Positions 51,690 through 63,303 of a stretch of DNA of 64,000 nucleotides are shown here, in pieces. The DNA lies in the NCBI RefSeq assembly GCF_902686445.1, contig NC_062218.1, positions 131,620,594 through 131,684,593 of the forward strand, read 5' to 3'. Positions within the stretch are counted from its first letter, which is position 1, and every line of letters begins with the position of its first letter. A program made the translations under genes and the position numbers. The notes under the pieces are model-generated. The model searched no databases. It was not told the origin of the DNA and was given only the letters and a program-made list of their open reading frames with translations. The DNA is from Sciurus carolinensis (Eukaryota > Chordata > Mammalia > Rodentia > Sciuridae).

Positions 51690-51905
51690 AGTTGCAGTTG
51701 TGCTTACCTGCAATCCCAGTGGTTGGGAAGGCAGAGGAAGGAGGGTCCCAAGTTGGAGACCAGCCTCAAAAACTCAGCAAGGCACTAAGCAACTCACTGA
51801 GACCCTGTTTTTACTTATTTTATTTTATTCTTAAAATATTAAAAATGGCTGAGGGTGTGGCTCAGTGCCCTTATGTTCACTGCAGGTAACAAAAAGAAAA
51901 AAAAA
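51690..51905 (+). mobile_element. B1/ID-type SINE
   Basis: cctgcaatcccagtggttgg, agcctcaaaaactcagcaag, gtgtggctcagtgccc and an A-rich tail. Confidence 0.85.
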
Positions 51906-52350
51906 ATCTTAAAGTTGAAGGGGGAGGAAGGCATCCATTTCTAAACCAGCCTGAGGTGTCCTTTGATACCTGAGGACCTCAGAGTCATTGATGACCATTC
52001 CTTGAGGCCTGCCTAGGACTTTTAGCAGTCAGGAGAGTTGCCATCACCCATGTGGCACTCACCGTCTCCCTTATCTCCTGTGGTCCTCCACAAAGGACCA
52101 TGTATTTAGGCTTACTCAGGACTTGAGCTGGATGGATTTGTCACTTTTATCAACCCTTGACCCCAAATCCCTTTCTTTGTGTCATTTCCCTCTTAAAGAT
52201 GAAAAGCTGGATTTTCTGTACTTGCCTACACCAATTACAGGGGCACTGCACCCAGGACTGAGCATCTTGGAGGAGCTCAGTCAATGTACTCAGGGCAACA
52301 CATCTTCCCAAGGGTCACATGCTATGTCTATTTTCCACCATTCCAGCATA
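51906..52350. other. No recognisable feature
   Basis: Moderate GC. The open frame beginning at 52284 enters LTR B but its first 33 codons lie outside or at the LTR edge and are probably not part of the gene. Confidence 0.4.
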
Positions 52351-53344
52351 TGACACAGTTCTGTTTGAACAGAGGATGTTGCATGGCTATCACTCTCCTG
52401 GAAATCACAATCCTATGTGTGATTGCTTTTCTTGGAATACTGTTAAAAATCACAAGTCTCTTTGAGAAAACAACATATAATCCCCAGGGAAATTGTACTG
52501 TATTGGAACACAAAATAAAATGTAATGGATCTCTTTTATGTGAAGTCGGAAGAGATATGCTCCCTAATATAAGTAATGGTATATTCATGGATAAGCTAAG
52601 ACAAGTAAGTAGCACCACAAATAACAACTCCAGCCATTCCTCAGGTGGCTCCAGTCATACAAAAACAAAAACCCATGGTCCCCAAAGTACAGGGACCTCC
52701 AAATGTTGCATATAGACTAAAATGAAAATTATGTTATCATCCTCAAGGCATGGATGTGAATAAAAACACCTGGCCACCACCTACTGATCCTCCTCTCCCT
52801 TGTACAGGTGTATATAATGATGAAGAACAGTGGATAGTTAGAAAAAATGGTAGATGGGTTAATGCTCAAATGCTTGGGTTTATGGAAATGCTAGGACATT
52901 CTGGTTGGTGCTTAAAGACAAAAGAGCAAAAAAGAGCTCTCACTAGACATACCAATAGTTTGTTCGGAAAATGTTATAGATTAACCACAGATATGATTTC
53001 TACCTTCTTATGTCTAACACCTTAAAAGTCAAAACATAATTTTAGTCTGCTATTAACCAGAGAATAATTGGCATAGGAGTTAGTATTGTCTAAAGGCTGA
53101 TTTCTTTTTTTAATAATTAGAGAATGCACTCAAAAGCAAAAGTATTGTTGTTATAAATATCTAACTGTGAATGCAAACCACAAGCATGTTTTTTGAGCTA
53201 AGTGTTACAGTATATTAAGGTGCAAAGATTTTGAATAAACCAGATTCAGCCTCAGAACACTTGGTGTCTCTGCTGCTTCTCCATCGTGCTGACGCCTCCC
53301 ATTCCCCTAGGACTCAAGACCACTGCTAGGGCTTGATCCTGTCA
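52351..53344 (+). mobile_element. Betaretroviral LTR B with superantigen-like gene
   Basis: 994 bp from tgacacagttctg to cttgatcctgtca. U3 is long and holds a coding-like frame, as in MMTV LTRs. A possible TATA is at 53211-53217 (tatatta), aataaa is at 53234-53239, and the R/U5 sequence matches LTR A. No adjoining primer binding site or internal genes, so it is probably a solo LTR. Confidence 0.75.
52383..53025 (+). pseudogene. Superantigen-like (MMTV sag-related) reading frame, broken
   Basis: MMTV-type superantigens are type II membrane glycoproteins, encoded in U3, that bind MHC class II and stimulate T cells by V-beta. Here the ATG at 52383 opens a frame with a short N-terminus, a hydrophobic signal-anchor (about residues 4-24), Asn-linked glycosylation sequons (NCT, NGS, NIS) and a Ser/Thr/Asn-rich stretch, ending at TAG 52713-52715. 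The C-terminal half is in the +1 frame (coding-like from about 52695 to TAA at 53023-53025), with one stop at 52723-52725. It contains PTDPPLP, then TG-Y, W-NG-WV and WC spacing that I recognise from the superantigen C-terminal domain. One frameshift and one stop break it. Homology is by motif order, without an alignment score. Confidence 0.7.
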
Positions 53345-53394
53345 GTCACACCTCCTAGACAAATTTGTAGCCTTTCCTGATATCTGTATTTATG

Positions 53395-53785
53395 ACATCA
53401 AGCTCAGTGTTGTGGAACTTATTTATTTATTTATTTTTGATATGCTGCTGAGAATGGAAAACAGTGCCTTACAGGTGCTAGGTAAGTGCTCTACCACTGA
53501 GCCAAGACTCCAGTCTTGTGTTGTGCATCTTAATCTTGTAAATGAATTTCATTACCTTCCAGTTACCCTGAATCTGCTAGAAAACAGGCTTGTTCAGTGC
53601 TCTCTGCTACTCACAGTGGGGTTGCATATTTGAACCTGGGGGTGCTTTAGTACTCAGCTACACTGCCAGCCCTTTATTTTGAGATGTGGTCTCAGTTGTT
53701 GAGGCTGGTCACCAACTTGCCATCCTTCCTCTTCAGCCTCTGGGGGCTAGGCAAGCACTCTTAAGCACAGAGCTACATATGAGGG
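53395..53785 (-). mobile_element. Two reversed SINE fragments
   Basis: 53395-53520 is an ID-like tail (taagtgctctaccactgagc). 53600-53785 is a tail plus B1 body (gagatgtggtctcagttgtt, gaggctggtcaccaacttgc). Confidence 0.7.
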
Positions 53786-53799
53786 TGAAGGTTGAAACT

Positions 53800-54250
53800 C
53801 ATTGTTGTCTGGAAAGATAGGAAACCAGATCCCAAGGGATGAATACTCAAATCTTGCCCATTGGTTTACTTTCCCTGGGATCTATTTTTCCCCAGAGTTT
53901 CAATATTCGCTGTGCATCCATTTAGGACTAATTTGCCATGGAGGAAGGTCAAAGTCCAGGGCCCAGCATTCAGTACTTGCCCCTTTCCCCAAAGGTCCAC
54001 CAATATTAGAAAAAATTTACAGGGAGGTCAATCCCCAGCTAGTTTCCCCTTCCTCCTCTAGAGCTGTGTTGTCTCTCCCTTTTTCTTCGGGGACTATCTT
54101 GCAGGAATATTATTTCCATAACCCTTTAGTGATGGCCTTCCTTAGAGAGCCAAAGGGAGGCAGGAGTGAGATCAAGTGGGTCTCTGGCCAACTCGCTCTG
54201 GAATCCCTTGCCCTCCCATGGGATGAGAAGTTTGAAGAAGTTTAAAGCCT
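53800..54250. repeat. LTR-like repeat, family Y copy 2
   Basis: Shares ordered phrases with 41640-41945, in the same orientation (see that entry). Confidence 0.45.
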
Positions 54251-54299
54251 CATCACAGAGCAAAGATCATTCCCTGCATGCCATAAGGAGTATAGACCC

Positions 54300-55590
54300 T
54301 GGAGCTTCCTATGTGAAACCTCATGTGCAACCAGGAAGCACCCCCAGGGATCACAGTGTCAGGCTTCACTCCCTGTTTTTGGAACACAACCTGGCAGCAG
54401 AAAAAAGGCAGACTCCCTGCTTCATCTCCAATCTCTACCTGTGTGAGCTTAAGCCAGGGACTCCTCCTCTCCAATTTCATTCTGGTATGGAAAGATTACT
54501 TAGAAGTATTGTTGTTCTTCTTTCAGGCTTAGAAGGGGAGCTGCTTGGAGTCGAAGTGATGGGTGGAGTGGTCCTGCAGAGGACAGCCCTTAAGAGCAGA
54601 GGGTGGGGCAGGGACTAGTGGAGGGACTGGAGCCCGCGAATGGGTGGAGCTGTTGGGAGGAACCAAGAGGGGCTGAGTGGAACCCAACCCTGTGGAGCAG
54701 TGGACAGTGTGAGGCTAACGGAAGAACGTGGGTGGCATGCCCTGCCCAGAGGTTCTCAGGTGAGCTCTGCTTGGAAATGAGGAGTTGCTCAGGTTAGCCA
54801 GGGCTGGTGGGTGCGTCCTCAGGTGGCAAAGGGAGCCAGGAGAAGTGCAAATATCTGGAAATCCTATCAGCGGTTGTGTGGGCCCAGCAGGAAGCAGGGC
54901 CCTTGCATTCCCATGCCGAAATGTGACCTCAGAGTCTACTCCATTGGGGCTCAGTTTCCTACCTCCACAAGGAGGCCGTGGAAGGAGACTGACGACGGGC
55001 AGTCAGCCTTCCTGAATCCTTCCTCTCACATAATGCTGTGGAATTCTGTGTATTCAAATGGGTTGGAGTTCGCGGGGTTTCTGGGAGGGCTCCTGGGGAT
55101 GTTACCTCAGAGACTTTGGTGTGAGGAGTGACCCTTGACAAGGCATGTTCACAGAGACCTCTCCTGGTGCCTGCTGTGTAGATGGTGAGGCCTGGAGGTC
55201 CAGACAGGATAAGCGTGTGGCGTGGCTGTCACTGCAGCCTGGATCCCACAGTGCTCCTAACTCAACCATGGCCGGGAACTTCCTGGCACCTGGGCAGTGA
55301 AAGAATCATAAATGGGGAAGCAGTCTTGACCCTGCCAGAGGAGAACTTGAGGAATCACTAGATCTGTAAAGTAGGAAAAGGAGCAATGCCTGCCCGTCAG
55401 GTTGGTGTGAGGCCAAGCGCAGCTTCATGAATCACTAAAAAGTTTTGAGCGATGGATGGGATGGGGACCTATGATTTTGACAGTGTTATCATGAAAACGT
55501 TTATGTGGAAAAATATTCTCCTTTTTTTAATTAAAAATAATGTAGCAGGCTTTGTTCTAAACATTCAGAACTCAAATAAAAATAAATCAG
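54300..55590. other. GC-richer stretch with a MIR-like fragment
   Basis: 54470-55300 is clearly richer in G+C than its surroundings, with scattered CpG, and has open but unrecognised frames. 55355-55440 (ctagatctgtaaagtaggaa, ggttggtgtgaggcc) resembles MIR. There is no promoter or exon I can defend. Confidence 0.4.
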
Positions 55591-55859
55591 AGGTTTTTCA
55601 AGATGGCGGACTAGAGGGCGGCTGCATTTCATGTTGCTCTAGGACACAGGATTCAAAAGAGGAGAGAGTGAGAGGCTTGGGACCAACTCAAAGCCACCGG
55701 GTGAGTCTCTCCCATTGGAGAGGCATCCCGGATGGGGCGGTAGCCCTGGAATGCAGGGAACTTTGTGAAGTAGAGTTGCTCGACAAGACACCCCTCCCCC
55801 CACAGGAGCGGTAAACACGGACAACTGGGATCATCGTAGAGGAGGCGGCTCAGCACAGC

Positions 55860-56500
55860 GCTTGGACTCGGAGCAACCACTGGGGCTCCGGGAGGCTGCC
55901 TGAGGAGGAGCTGCGTGGCAAGCTGTTTGAACTCAGAACGACCGCTCCAGAACACCGGTGGCCTGCCTTGAGGAGGAGCGCAGTGGGTGTCTTGGTCTAG
56001 GAGTGACTGCATCAGAGCTACAGGCGGTTGCCAGAGGTGGAGCTGCGTGGCAGGCTGTTTGAACTCAGAACGACTGCTTCTGAACGACGGGGGGTTGCCC
56101 GAAAGAAGAGGAGAAGTGTGGCGGGTCACTTGGTCTAGGAGTGACTGCATCAGAGCTACAGACTGTTGCCAGAGGAGGAGGCGAGTGGTGAGTTGATTGG
56201 ACTCAAAGCGACCACTCCTGAACACCGGTGGCCTGCCTGGAGGAGGAGCGCGGTGGGTCACTTGGTCTCGAAGCCACCACTCCTGAACACCCGGGGGGCT
56301 ACCCCGAGGAGGAGGAGGAGGAACAGGGCGGGTCACTTGGACATGGAGTGACTGCCTAGGGCTACAGGCGCTTGGCGGGAGAAGGAGATGCGAAGTGAGT
56401 TGCTTGGACTCCTAGTGACTGCGTCGGAACACCGGGCCGCTGTCCGGAGGAGGAGGTGTGTGGCGGGTCTCTGGGTATCGGAGCTATTGTATGGGGCTCC
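55860..56500 (+). repeat. L1 copy B 5' UTR tandem monomers
   Basis: The same half-unit of about 68 bp as in copy A. Unit starts lie near 55862, 55926, 55991, 56130, 56193, 56260, 56336, 56402 and 56470. CpG-rich. Confidence 0.8.
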
Positions 56501-57137
56501 AGGTGGCAGCTCAGAAGAGGGGCCACAGAGCCAGGTGATTAGGTGCAGAGCAGGGTCGAAGGAGCTAGGTGGCTTCTTGCTGGAAGAGCCGCACAGAGAC
56601 ACGCCTAGGGGCGGAGCGAAGGTTCCAGGACAGCGGGCAGATTCTAAGGAGACTCGCCTGCGAAGGGTGAGGCTCCCAGGTCCAGGAGGTAGGTCTGGGC
56701 CCCTGGGACATTGCAGAGGAAGACAGCCCAGCCCAGGTGGTAGTTGTAGATTGAGGGGAACCTCTAGGAGGGGAACTAACCAGCGAGATCTCCCCACCGA
56801 GTGAGTCTTCCCTGCCGGGTGAGGTTTTCCCACAGGGATGGTAAAACCAGAGACACAGGCACAAACAGGCCTTGCCTCAGCCTGCAACCTAGTTCCCCGT
56901 TGGATGACCATTGGTCAACAAGTGGAGGCACCTCTGCCCACTAGCAGGGAATATACGCCAACTGAGGGTCACCACCCCTAGAGAGGCAGCTTCTTCATGG
57001 AGCTCTGCATTATCAACCTCCTCCAAGACTTCAGGCTACTGAAGGATAAGAGGGGATATACTAGCAATCTTCAGGGACATTATAAGTCGATAGAGGAAAT
57101 CTGCAATATCTTAATGACCCACTGATTCCTGAACAAT

Positions 57138-58151
57138 ATGAGAAAACAAGGGAAGAAAATGCCCCAAACAAATCTAGATGTTACATCAATAAAATCCAAC
57201 GACAGCATGGCAAAAGAAATGACAGAAAGGGAGTTCAGAATGTACATAATTAAAATGATTAGGGAAGCAAGCGATGAGATGAAAGAGCAAATGCAGGCAC
57301 TGAATGATCACACCAATCGACAGTTAACAGAGCAAATTCAGGAAGCAAAAGATCATTTAAATAAAGAGTTAGAGAAATTGAAAAAAAACCAAACAGAAAT
57401 CCTTGAAATGAAGGAAACAATAAACCAAATTAAGAACTCCATAGAAAGCATAACCAATAGGATAGAACACCTGGAAGATAGAACCTCAGATACTGAAGAC
57501 AAAATATTTAAACTCGAAAACAAAGTTAAACAAACAGAGAAGATGGTAAGAAATCATGAACAGAATCTCCAAGAACTATGGGATATCATGAAAAGGCCAA
57601 ATTTGAGAATTATAGGGATTGAGGAAGGCTTAGAGAAACAAACCAAAGGAATGAACAATCTATTCAATGAAATAATATCAGAAAATTTCCCAAATCTGAA
57701 GAATGAAATGGAAAATCAAGTCCAAGAGGCTTATAGGACTCCAAATACACAAAATTACAACAGACCCACATCAAGGCACATTATAATGAAAATACCTAAC
57801 ATACAAAATAAAGACAGAATTTTAAAGGCTGTGAGATAAAAGAACCAAATTACATTCAGGGGGAAACCAATACGGATATCAGCAGATTTTTCAATCCAGA
57901 CCCTAAAAGCTAGAAGGGCCTGGAACAACATTTTTCAAGCTCTGAAAGAAAATGGATGCCAACCAAGAATCTTATACCCAGCAAAACTTACCTTTAAATT
58001 TGACGATGAAATAAAATCATTCCATGATAAACAAAAGCTAAAAGAATTTACAAAAAGAAAGCCAGCATTACAGAACATTCTCAGCAAAATATTTCATGAG
58101 GAAGACATAAAAAACAAAGAAGCAAATCAGCAAAGGGAGGAATTATCCTAA
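57138..58151 (+). pseudogene. L1 ORF1 (copy B): open except for one internal stop
   Basis: 233 codons open from MRKQGKKMPQTNL through the coiled coil (one NDEMKEQMQAL-type unit) and RRM-like domain (IIGIEEGLEKQ, PTSRHIIMKIPN) to TAA at 57837-57839. The same frame then continues open for 103 codons through the C-terminal nucleic-acid-binding domain (KPIRISADF, ALKENGCQPRILYPAKLTF) to TAA at 58149-58151. Copy A has the identical stop. The old L1 has a Glu codon there (agagaaaag near 4470). The truncated product would have coiled coil and RRM but no CTD. Confidence 0.9.
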
Positions 58152-58222
58152 AGGAACTGTCAAATAAAGGAGGAACCAAGATGTGTCAAAAAATAAATAA
58201 ATAAATAAATAAAACTTTAAAT

Positions 58223-61200
58223 ATGAACCAAATGACTGGGAATACAAATCATATCTCAAAAATAACCGTGAATGTTAATGGCCTGAATTCATCAATCAAA
58301 AGACATAGACTGGCAGATTGGATTAGAAAGAAAGATCCAACAATATGTTGCCTGCAAGAGACTCACCTCATAGAAACAGATACCCATAGACTAAAGGTGA
58401 AAGGATGGGAAAAAACATACCATGCACATGGACTCAGCAAAAAAACTGGAGTATCCATCCTCATTTCACATAATGTGGACTTCAAGCCAATGTTAGTCAG
58501 AAGGGATAAAGAAGGACATTTCATACTGCTTAAGGGAAGCATAAATCAGCAAGATATAACAATCATAAACATCTATGCCCCAAACAGTGGCTCATCCATG
58601 TATGTTAAACAATTCCTTCTCAATTTTAGAAACCAAATAGACCATAACACAATAATACTAGGTGATTTTAACACGCCTCTCTCACCACTGGACAGATCTT
58701 CCAAACAAAAATTGAACAAAGAAACCATAGATCTCAATAACACAATCAATAATTTAGACTTAACAGATATTTATAGAATATACCATCCAACCAAGAGCGA
58801 ATACACTTTCTTCTCAGCAGCACATGGATCCTTCTCTAAAATAGGCCATATATTATGCCACAAAGCTAATGTCAGTAAATACAAGAAGATAAAGACACTA
58901 CCTTGTATTCTATCAGATCATAATGGATTAAAGTTAGAAATAAATGAAAGAGTAAAAAACAGAAACTACTCCAATACCTGGAGATTAAACAATATGCTAT
59001 TATATGATGAATGGATAACAGAAGATATTAGGAAGGAAATTAAAAAATTCTTAGAGGTAAATGAGAACAAAGAAACATCATATCAAAATCTCTGGGACAC
59101 TATGAAAGCAGTACTTAGAAGAAGATTTATTTCATGGAGCGCATTTAATAAAAGAAGTAAAACTCAAAAAATAAACGACCTAACACTACAGCTCAAAGCC
59201 CTAGAAAAAGAAGAACAGACCAACACCAAAAGTAGTAGAAGACAGGAAATAGTTAAACTGAGAGCTGAAATCAACAAAATTGAAACAAAAGAAACAATAC
59301 AAAACATTGACAAAATAAATAGTTGGTTCTTCGAAAAAATAAACAAAATTGATAAACCTTTAGCCACACTAACAAAGAGAAGACGAGAGAAAACCCAAAT
59401 TACTAAAATTCGGAATGAACAAGGAAATATCATGACAGACATGACTGAAATACAAAACATAATTAGAAGCTATTCTGAAAATCTATACTCCAACAAAATA
59501 GAAAATTTCAAAGACATCAACAGGTTTCTAGAGACATATGAATTGCCTAAACTGAACGAGGAGGACATACACAATTTAAATAGACCAATTTCAAGTAATG
59601 AAATAGATGAAGTCATCAAAAGCCTACCAACAAAGAAAAGTCCAGGACCAGATGGTTTCTCAGTCGAGTTCTACAAAACCTTTAAAGAGCTCATTCCAAT
59701 ACTTCTCAAAGTATTCCATAACATAGAAGAGGAGGAAATCCTCCCAAATTCATTCTATGAAGCCAATATCACCCTGACACCTAAACCAGATACAGACACA
59801 TCGAGGAAAGAAAATTTCAGACCAATATCCTTAATGAACATCGACGCAAAAATTCTCAACAAAATTTTAGCAAATCACATACAAAAATATATTAAAAAGA
59901 TAGTGCACCATGATCAAGTGGGTTTCATCCCAGGGATGCAAGGTTGGTTCAACATCAGGAAATCAATAAATGTAATTCACCACATCAATATACTTAAAGT
60001 TAAGAATCACATGATTATTTCAATAGATGCAGAAAAAGCATTTGATAAAATACAGCACCCCTTCATGCTCAAAACACTAGAAAAAATAGGGATAGTGGGA
60101 ACATTCCTTAACGTTGTAAAGGCCATCTATGCTAAGCCCATGGCTAATATCATTCTAAATGGTGAAAAACTGAAAGCATTCCCTCTAAAAACTGGAACAA
60201 GGCAGGGATGCCCTCTTTCACCACTTCTATTCAATATCGTCCTTGAAACTCTAGCCAGAGCAATTAGACAGACCAAAGAAATTAAAGATATATGAATTGG
60301 AAAAGAAGAACTCAAACTATCCCTATTTGCTGATGATATGATTGTATACTTAGAGGAACCAGGAAATTCTACCAGAAAACTTTTAGATCTCGTAAGTGAA
60401 TTCAGTAAAGTAGTGGGATATAAGATCAATGCACATAAATCTAAGGCATTTTTATACATAAGTGATGAATCTTCAGAAAGAGAAATTAGGAAAACTACCC
60501 CACTCACAATAGCATCAAAAAAAATAAAATACTTGGGAATCAATCTCACAAAACAGGTGAAAGACCTCTACAATGATAACTACAGAACACTAAAGAAAGA
60601 AATTAAAGAAAACCTTAGAAGATGGAAAGATCTCCCATGTTCTTGGATAGGAAGAATTAATATTGTCAAAATGGCCATACTACCAAAAGTGCTATACAGA
60701 TTCAATGCAATTCCAATTAAAATCCCAATGATGTACTTTACAGAAATAGAGCAAGCAATCATGAAATTCATCTGGAAGAATAAAAAACCCAGAATAGCTA
60801 AAGCAATCCTTGGCAGAAAGAGTGAAGCAGGGGTATCCCAATACCAGATCTTCAACTCTACTACAAAGCAATAGTAACAAAAACGGCATGGTATTGGTAC
60901 CAAAATAGAAAGGTGGATCAATGGTACAGAATAGAGGACATGGACACAAACCCAAATAAATACAATTTTCTCATACTAGACAAAGGGGCCAAAAATATGC
61001 AATGGAGAAAAGATAGCCTCTTGAACAAATAGTGCTGGGAGAATTGGAAATCCATATGCAACAGAATGAAACTAAACCCATATCTCTCACCATGCACGAA
61101 ACTAAACTCAAGATGGATTAAGGATCTCGGAATCAGACCAGAGACCTTGCATCTTATAGAAGGAAAAGTAGGTCCAGAGCTTCAACATGTCGACTTAGGA

Positions 61201-61897
61201 CCAGACTTCCTCAACAGGACTCCCATAGCACAAGAAATAAAAGCAAGAATTAATAACTGGGATAGATTCAAACTAAAAAACTTTCTCTCAGCAAAGGAAA
61301 CTATCAGCAGTGCGAAGAAAGAGCCTACAGAGTGGGAGAAAATCTTTGCCAATCATACTTCAGATAGAGCACTAATCTCCACAATCTATAAAGAACTCAA
61401 AAAACTCTACACCAAGAATGCAAATAATCCAATCGATAAATGGGCTAAGGAAATGAATAGACACTTCACAGAAGAAGATATACAAGCAATCAATAAACAT
61501 ATGGAAAAATGTTCAACATCTCTAGTAATAAGAGAAATGCAAATCAAAACCACCCTAAGATTCCATCTCACCCCAATTAGAATGGCGATTATCAAGAATA
61601 CAAGCAACAACAGGTGTTGGCGAGGATGTGGGGAGAAAGGTACACTCATACATTGCTGGTGGGGCTGCAAATTAGTGCAGCCACTCTGGAAAGCAGTATG
61701 GAGACTCCTTAGAAAACTTGGAATGGAACCACCATTTGACCCAGCTATCCCACTCCTTGGCCTATACCCAAAGGACTTAAAATCAGCATATTACAGAGAT
61801 ACAGCCACATCAATGTTCTTAGCTGCTCAGTTCACAATAGCCAGATTGTGGAACCAACCTAGATGTCCTTCAATTGATGAATGGATAAAGAAACTGT

Positions 61898-61948
<51 letters not shown>

Positions 61949-62086
61949 GAATATTACTCAGCCATAAAGAATGATAAAATTATGGCATTTGCAGGCAAAT
62001 GGATGAAACTGGAGAATATCATGCTAAGTGAGATAAGTCAATCTCAAAAAAGCAAAGGAAGAATGATATCGTTAATAAGTGGATGA
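58223..62086 (+). pseudogene. L1 ORF2 (copy B), lightly damaged
   Basis: 690 codons are open from [13 protein letters not shown] to a TGA at 60293-60295 (CGA in copy A). Endonuclease residues appear as N17, E46 (QETH), Y118, D148/N150 (GDFN), T195 and S231-D232-H233. The Asp expected in KIDHIL is Gly208 (ggc). RT motifs [23 protein letters not shown] and RQGCPLSP lie before the stop, and SLFADDM lies after it (near 60330). Further lesions are a 1-bp loss in the G run at 60830-60833, TGG to TAG at 61030-61032, and a (TA)n expansion that shifts the frame near 61900. The Cys-rich end ([18 protein letters not shown]) is intact. Not functional as read. Confidence 0.93.
61899..61943 (+). repeat. 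(TA)n expansion in L1 copy B ORF2
   Basis: About 22 ta units at the site where copy A has five. It corresponds to the expansion in copy C at 40871. Confidence 0.93.
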
Positions 62087-62098
62087 TGACACATAATG

Positions 62099-62145
62099 GG
62101 GTTGGGAGTGGTTAGTGTTAGGATTAGAGTTAGGTTTAGGGAGGG
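62099..62145 (+). repeat. Telomere-like patch in copy B 3' UTR
   Basis: ggttagtgttaggattagag and gttaggtttaggg, a diverged counterpart of 37618-37672. Confidence 0.75.
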
Positions 62146-62367
62146 GGGCAAGAATGGAGGAATAAGGACTGTATAGAGGGAAAAGTGGGGTGGGAGGGGT
62201 GGTGGGGAAGGGAAAAAAATAACAGAATGAATCAAACAACATTACCCTATGTAAATTTATGATTACACAAATGGTATGCCTTTACGCCATGTACAAACAG
62301 AGAAAAAACATGTATCCCATTTGTTTACAACAAAAAAAAAACTCCAGTTAGGGCACTCATGGGGGTG

Positions 62368-62672
62368 CTATGGTTTGGATCTGAAATGTTCCCCAAATGC
62401 ATGTGCTAAAGGCCTGGTCACCAGCCTGTGGTGCTGTTGGGAGTTGGTACATCATTTAGGAAGTGGGCACACTGAAGGAACTGAGGCTGCAGGTGACATG
62501 ACCTCAGAGGGATATTAGCCTCTCCTCTCTCCTCTCTGTCTTTGCTCCTTTGGTTTGCATGTGCTTCCACTATGATGTTCTTCCTCACCACAGGCCCAAG
62601 GCCACGGGGCCAAGTGACTGTGGGCTGAAATCTCTGAAACCGTAAACCAAAATAAATCTGTTCTCCTACTTA
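62368..62672 (+). mobile_element. MaLR-like LTR or related repeat
   Basis: Starts ctatggtttggatctgaaat and ends gtaaaccaaaataaatctgt before an A-rich block, the layout of the LTR at 18205-18655, though diverged from it. Confidence 0.45.
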
Positions 62673-63255
62673 AAAAAAAAAAAAATCTAGAAAACTGACA
62701 GTTTTATAAATTGTTCCATAAAACAGTAATGCTTAAATTTTTTACTAGCCTAAAAATTGTTTTGTTTTGACAGAAAATCGCCCAAGTAGTCAGGCCTATA
62801 TTTCTATAAGGAAAATGATGAATATATACAACCGAGCCCAGACCAATTTTTGCAAGAAAAAAAATAGAAGTTACTCCCAGAGAAGAATGAACTGACATCT
62901 AACAATTTAGCAGTGTTTTCCTTCATTGAGGTTTCTCAAAAAGGCAGTACCACCCCTCAGACTTCTGAAACCCTCTGCTGCCCAGGAAGAATCACTTCTG
63001 TAACTCCCAGTTTGATCCAAATTTGATCACTGAAACAATGTTCTGACTAGGCATGATCTAAGAAGAAAATTTCCACCCCAATCTTGATCCTCAAACAAGG
63101 AGTTTTGAAAAAAGGCCTCAACCTTATGAAACAGACTCCATGAAGGCTGCATCTATTCCCTGGGAATAAAAGGAACTTAAGTGACTGTGGAAGTTCATGG
63201 TGTTCTGAGGGATTGTGTACCATGAGGTCACAGCACAGGTTTGGGGGAAGTCAGT
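62673..63255. other. No recognisable feature
   Basis: Single-copy-looking sequence without a readable gene. Confidence 0.45.
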
Positions 63256-63261
63256 CAAAAA

Positions 63262-63266
63262 GAAAA

Positions 63267-63301
<35 letters not shown>

Positions 63302-63303
63302 AT
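63262..63303 (+). repeat. (AAAT)n microsatellite
   Basis: About ten perfect aaat units. Confidence 0.97.

Larger units (their letters stand above)
55594..62341 (+). mobile_element. Young full-length L1 (copy B)
   Basis: A complete L1 of about 6.7 kb. The 5' end begins around ttcaagatggcggactagag (caagatgg is a YY1-like site as at other L1 starts). Monomer-type 5' UTR to 57137, ORF1 57138-58151, ORF2 58223-62086, and a 3' UTR with telomere-like patch and A tail (62331-62341). I found no convincing target-site duplication. Few lesions; the best preserved element of the window. Confidence 0.95.

Noticed and set aside
49731..53344. A full provirus bounded by LTRs A and B
   Set aside because: The U3 regions are too different, no primer binding site follows LTR A, the interior holds an L1 fragment and a SINE but no retroviral genes, and no flanking duplication matches.
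55653..56911. Long minus-strand frames of 227 and 192 codons, rich in Pro/Ser/Leu
   Set aside because: They are GC-rich antisense readings of the L1 5' UTR monomers; the periodicity comes from the tandem repeat, not from a protein.
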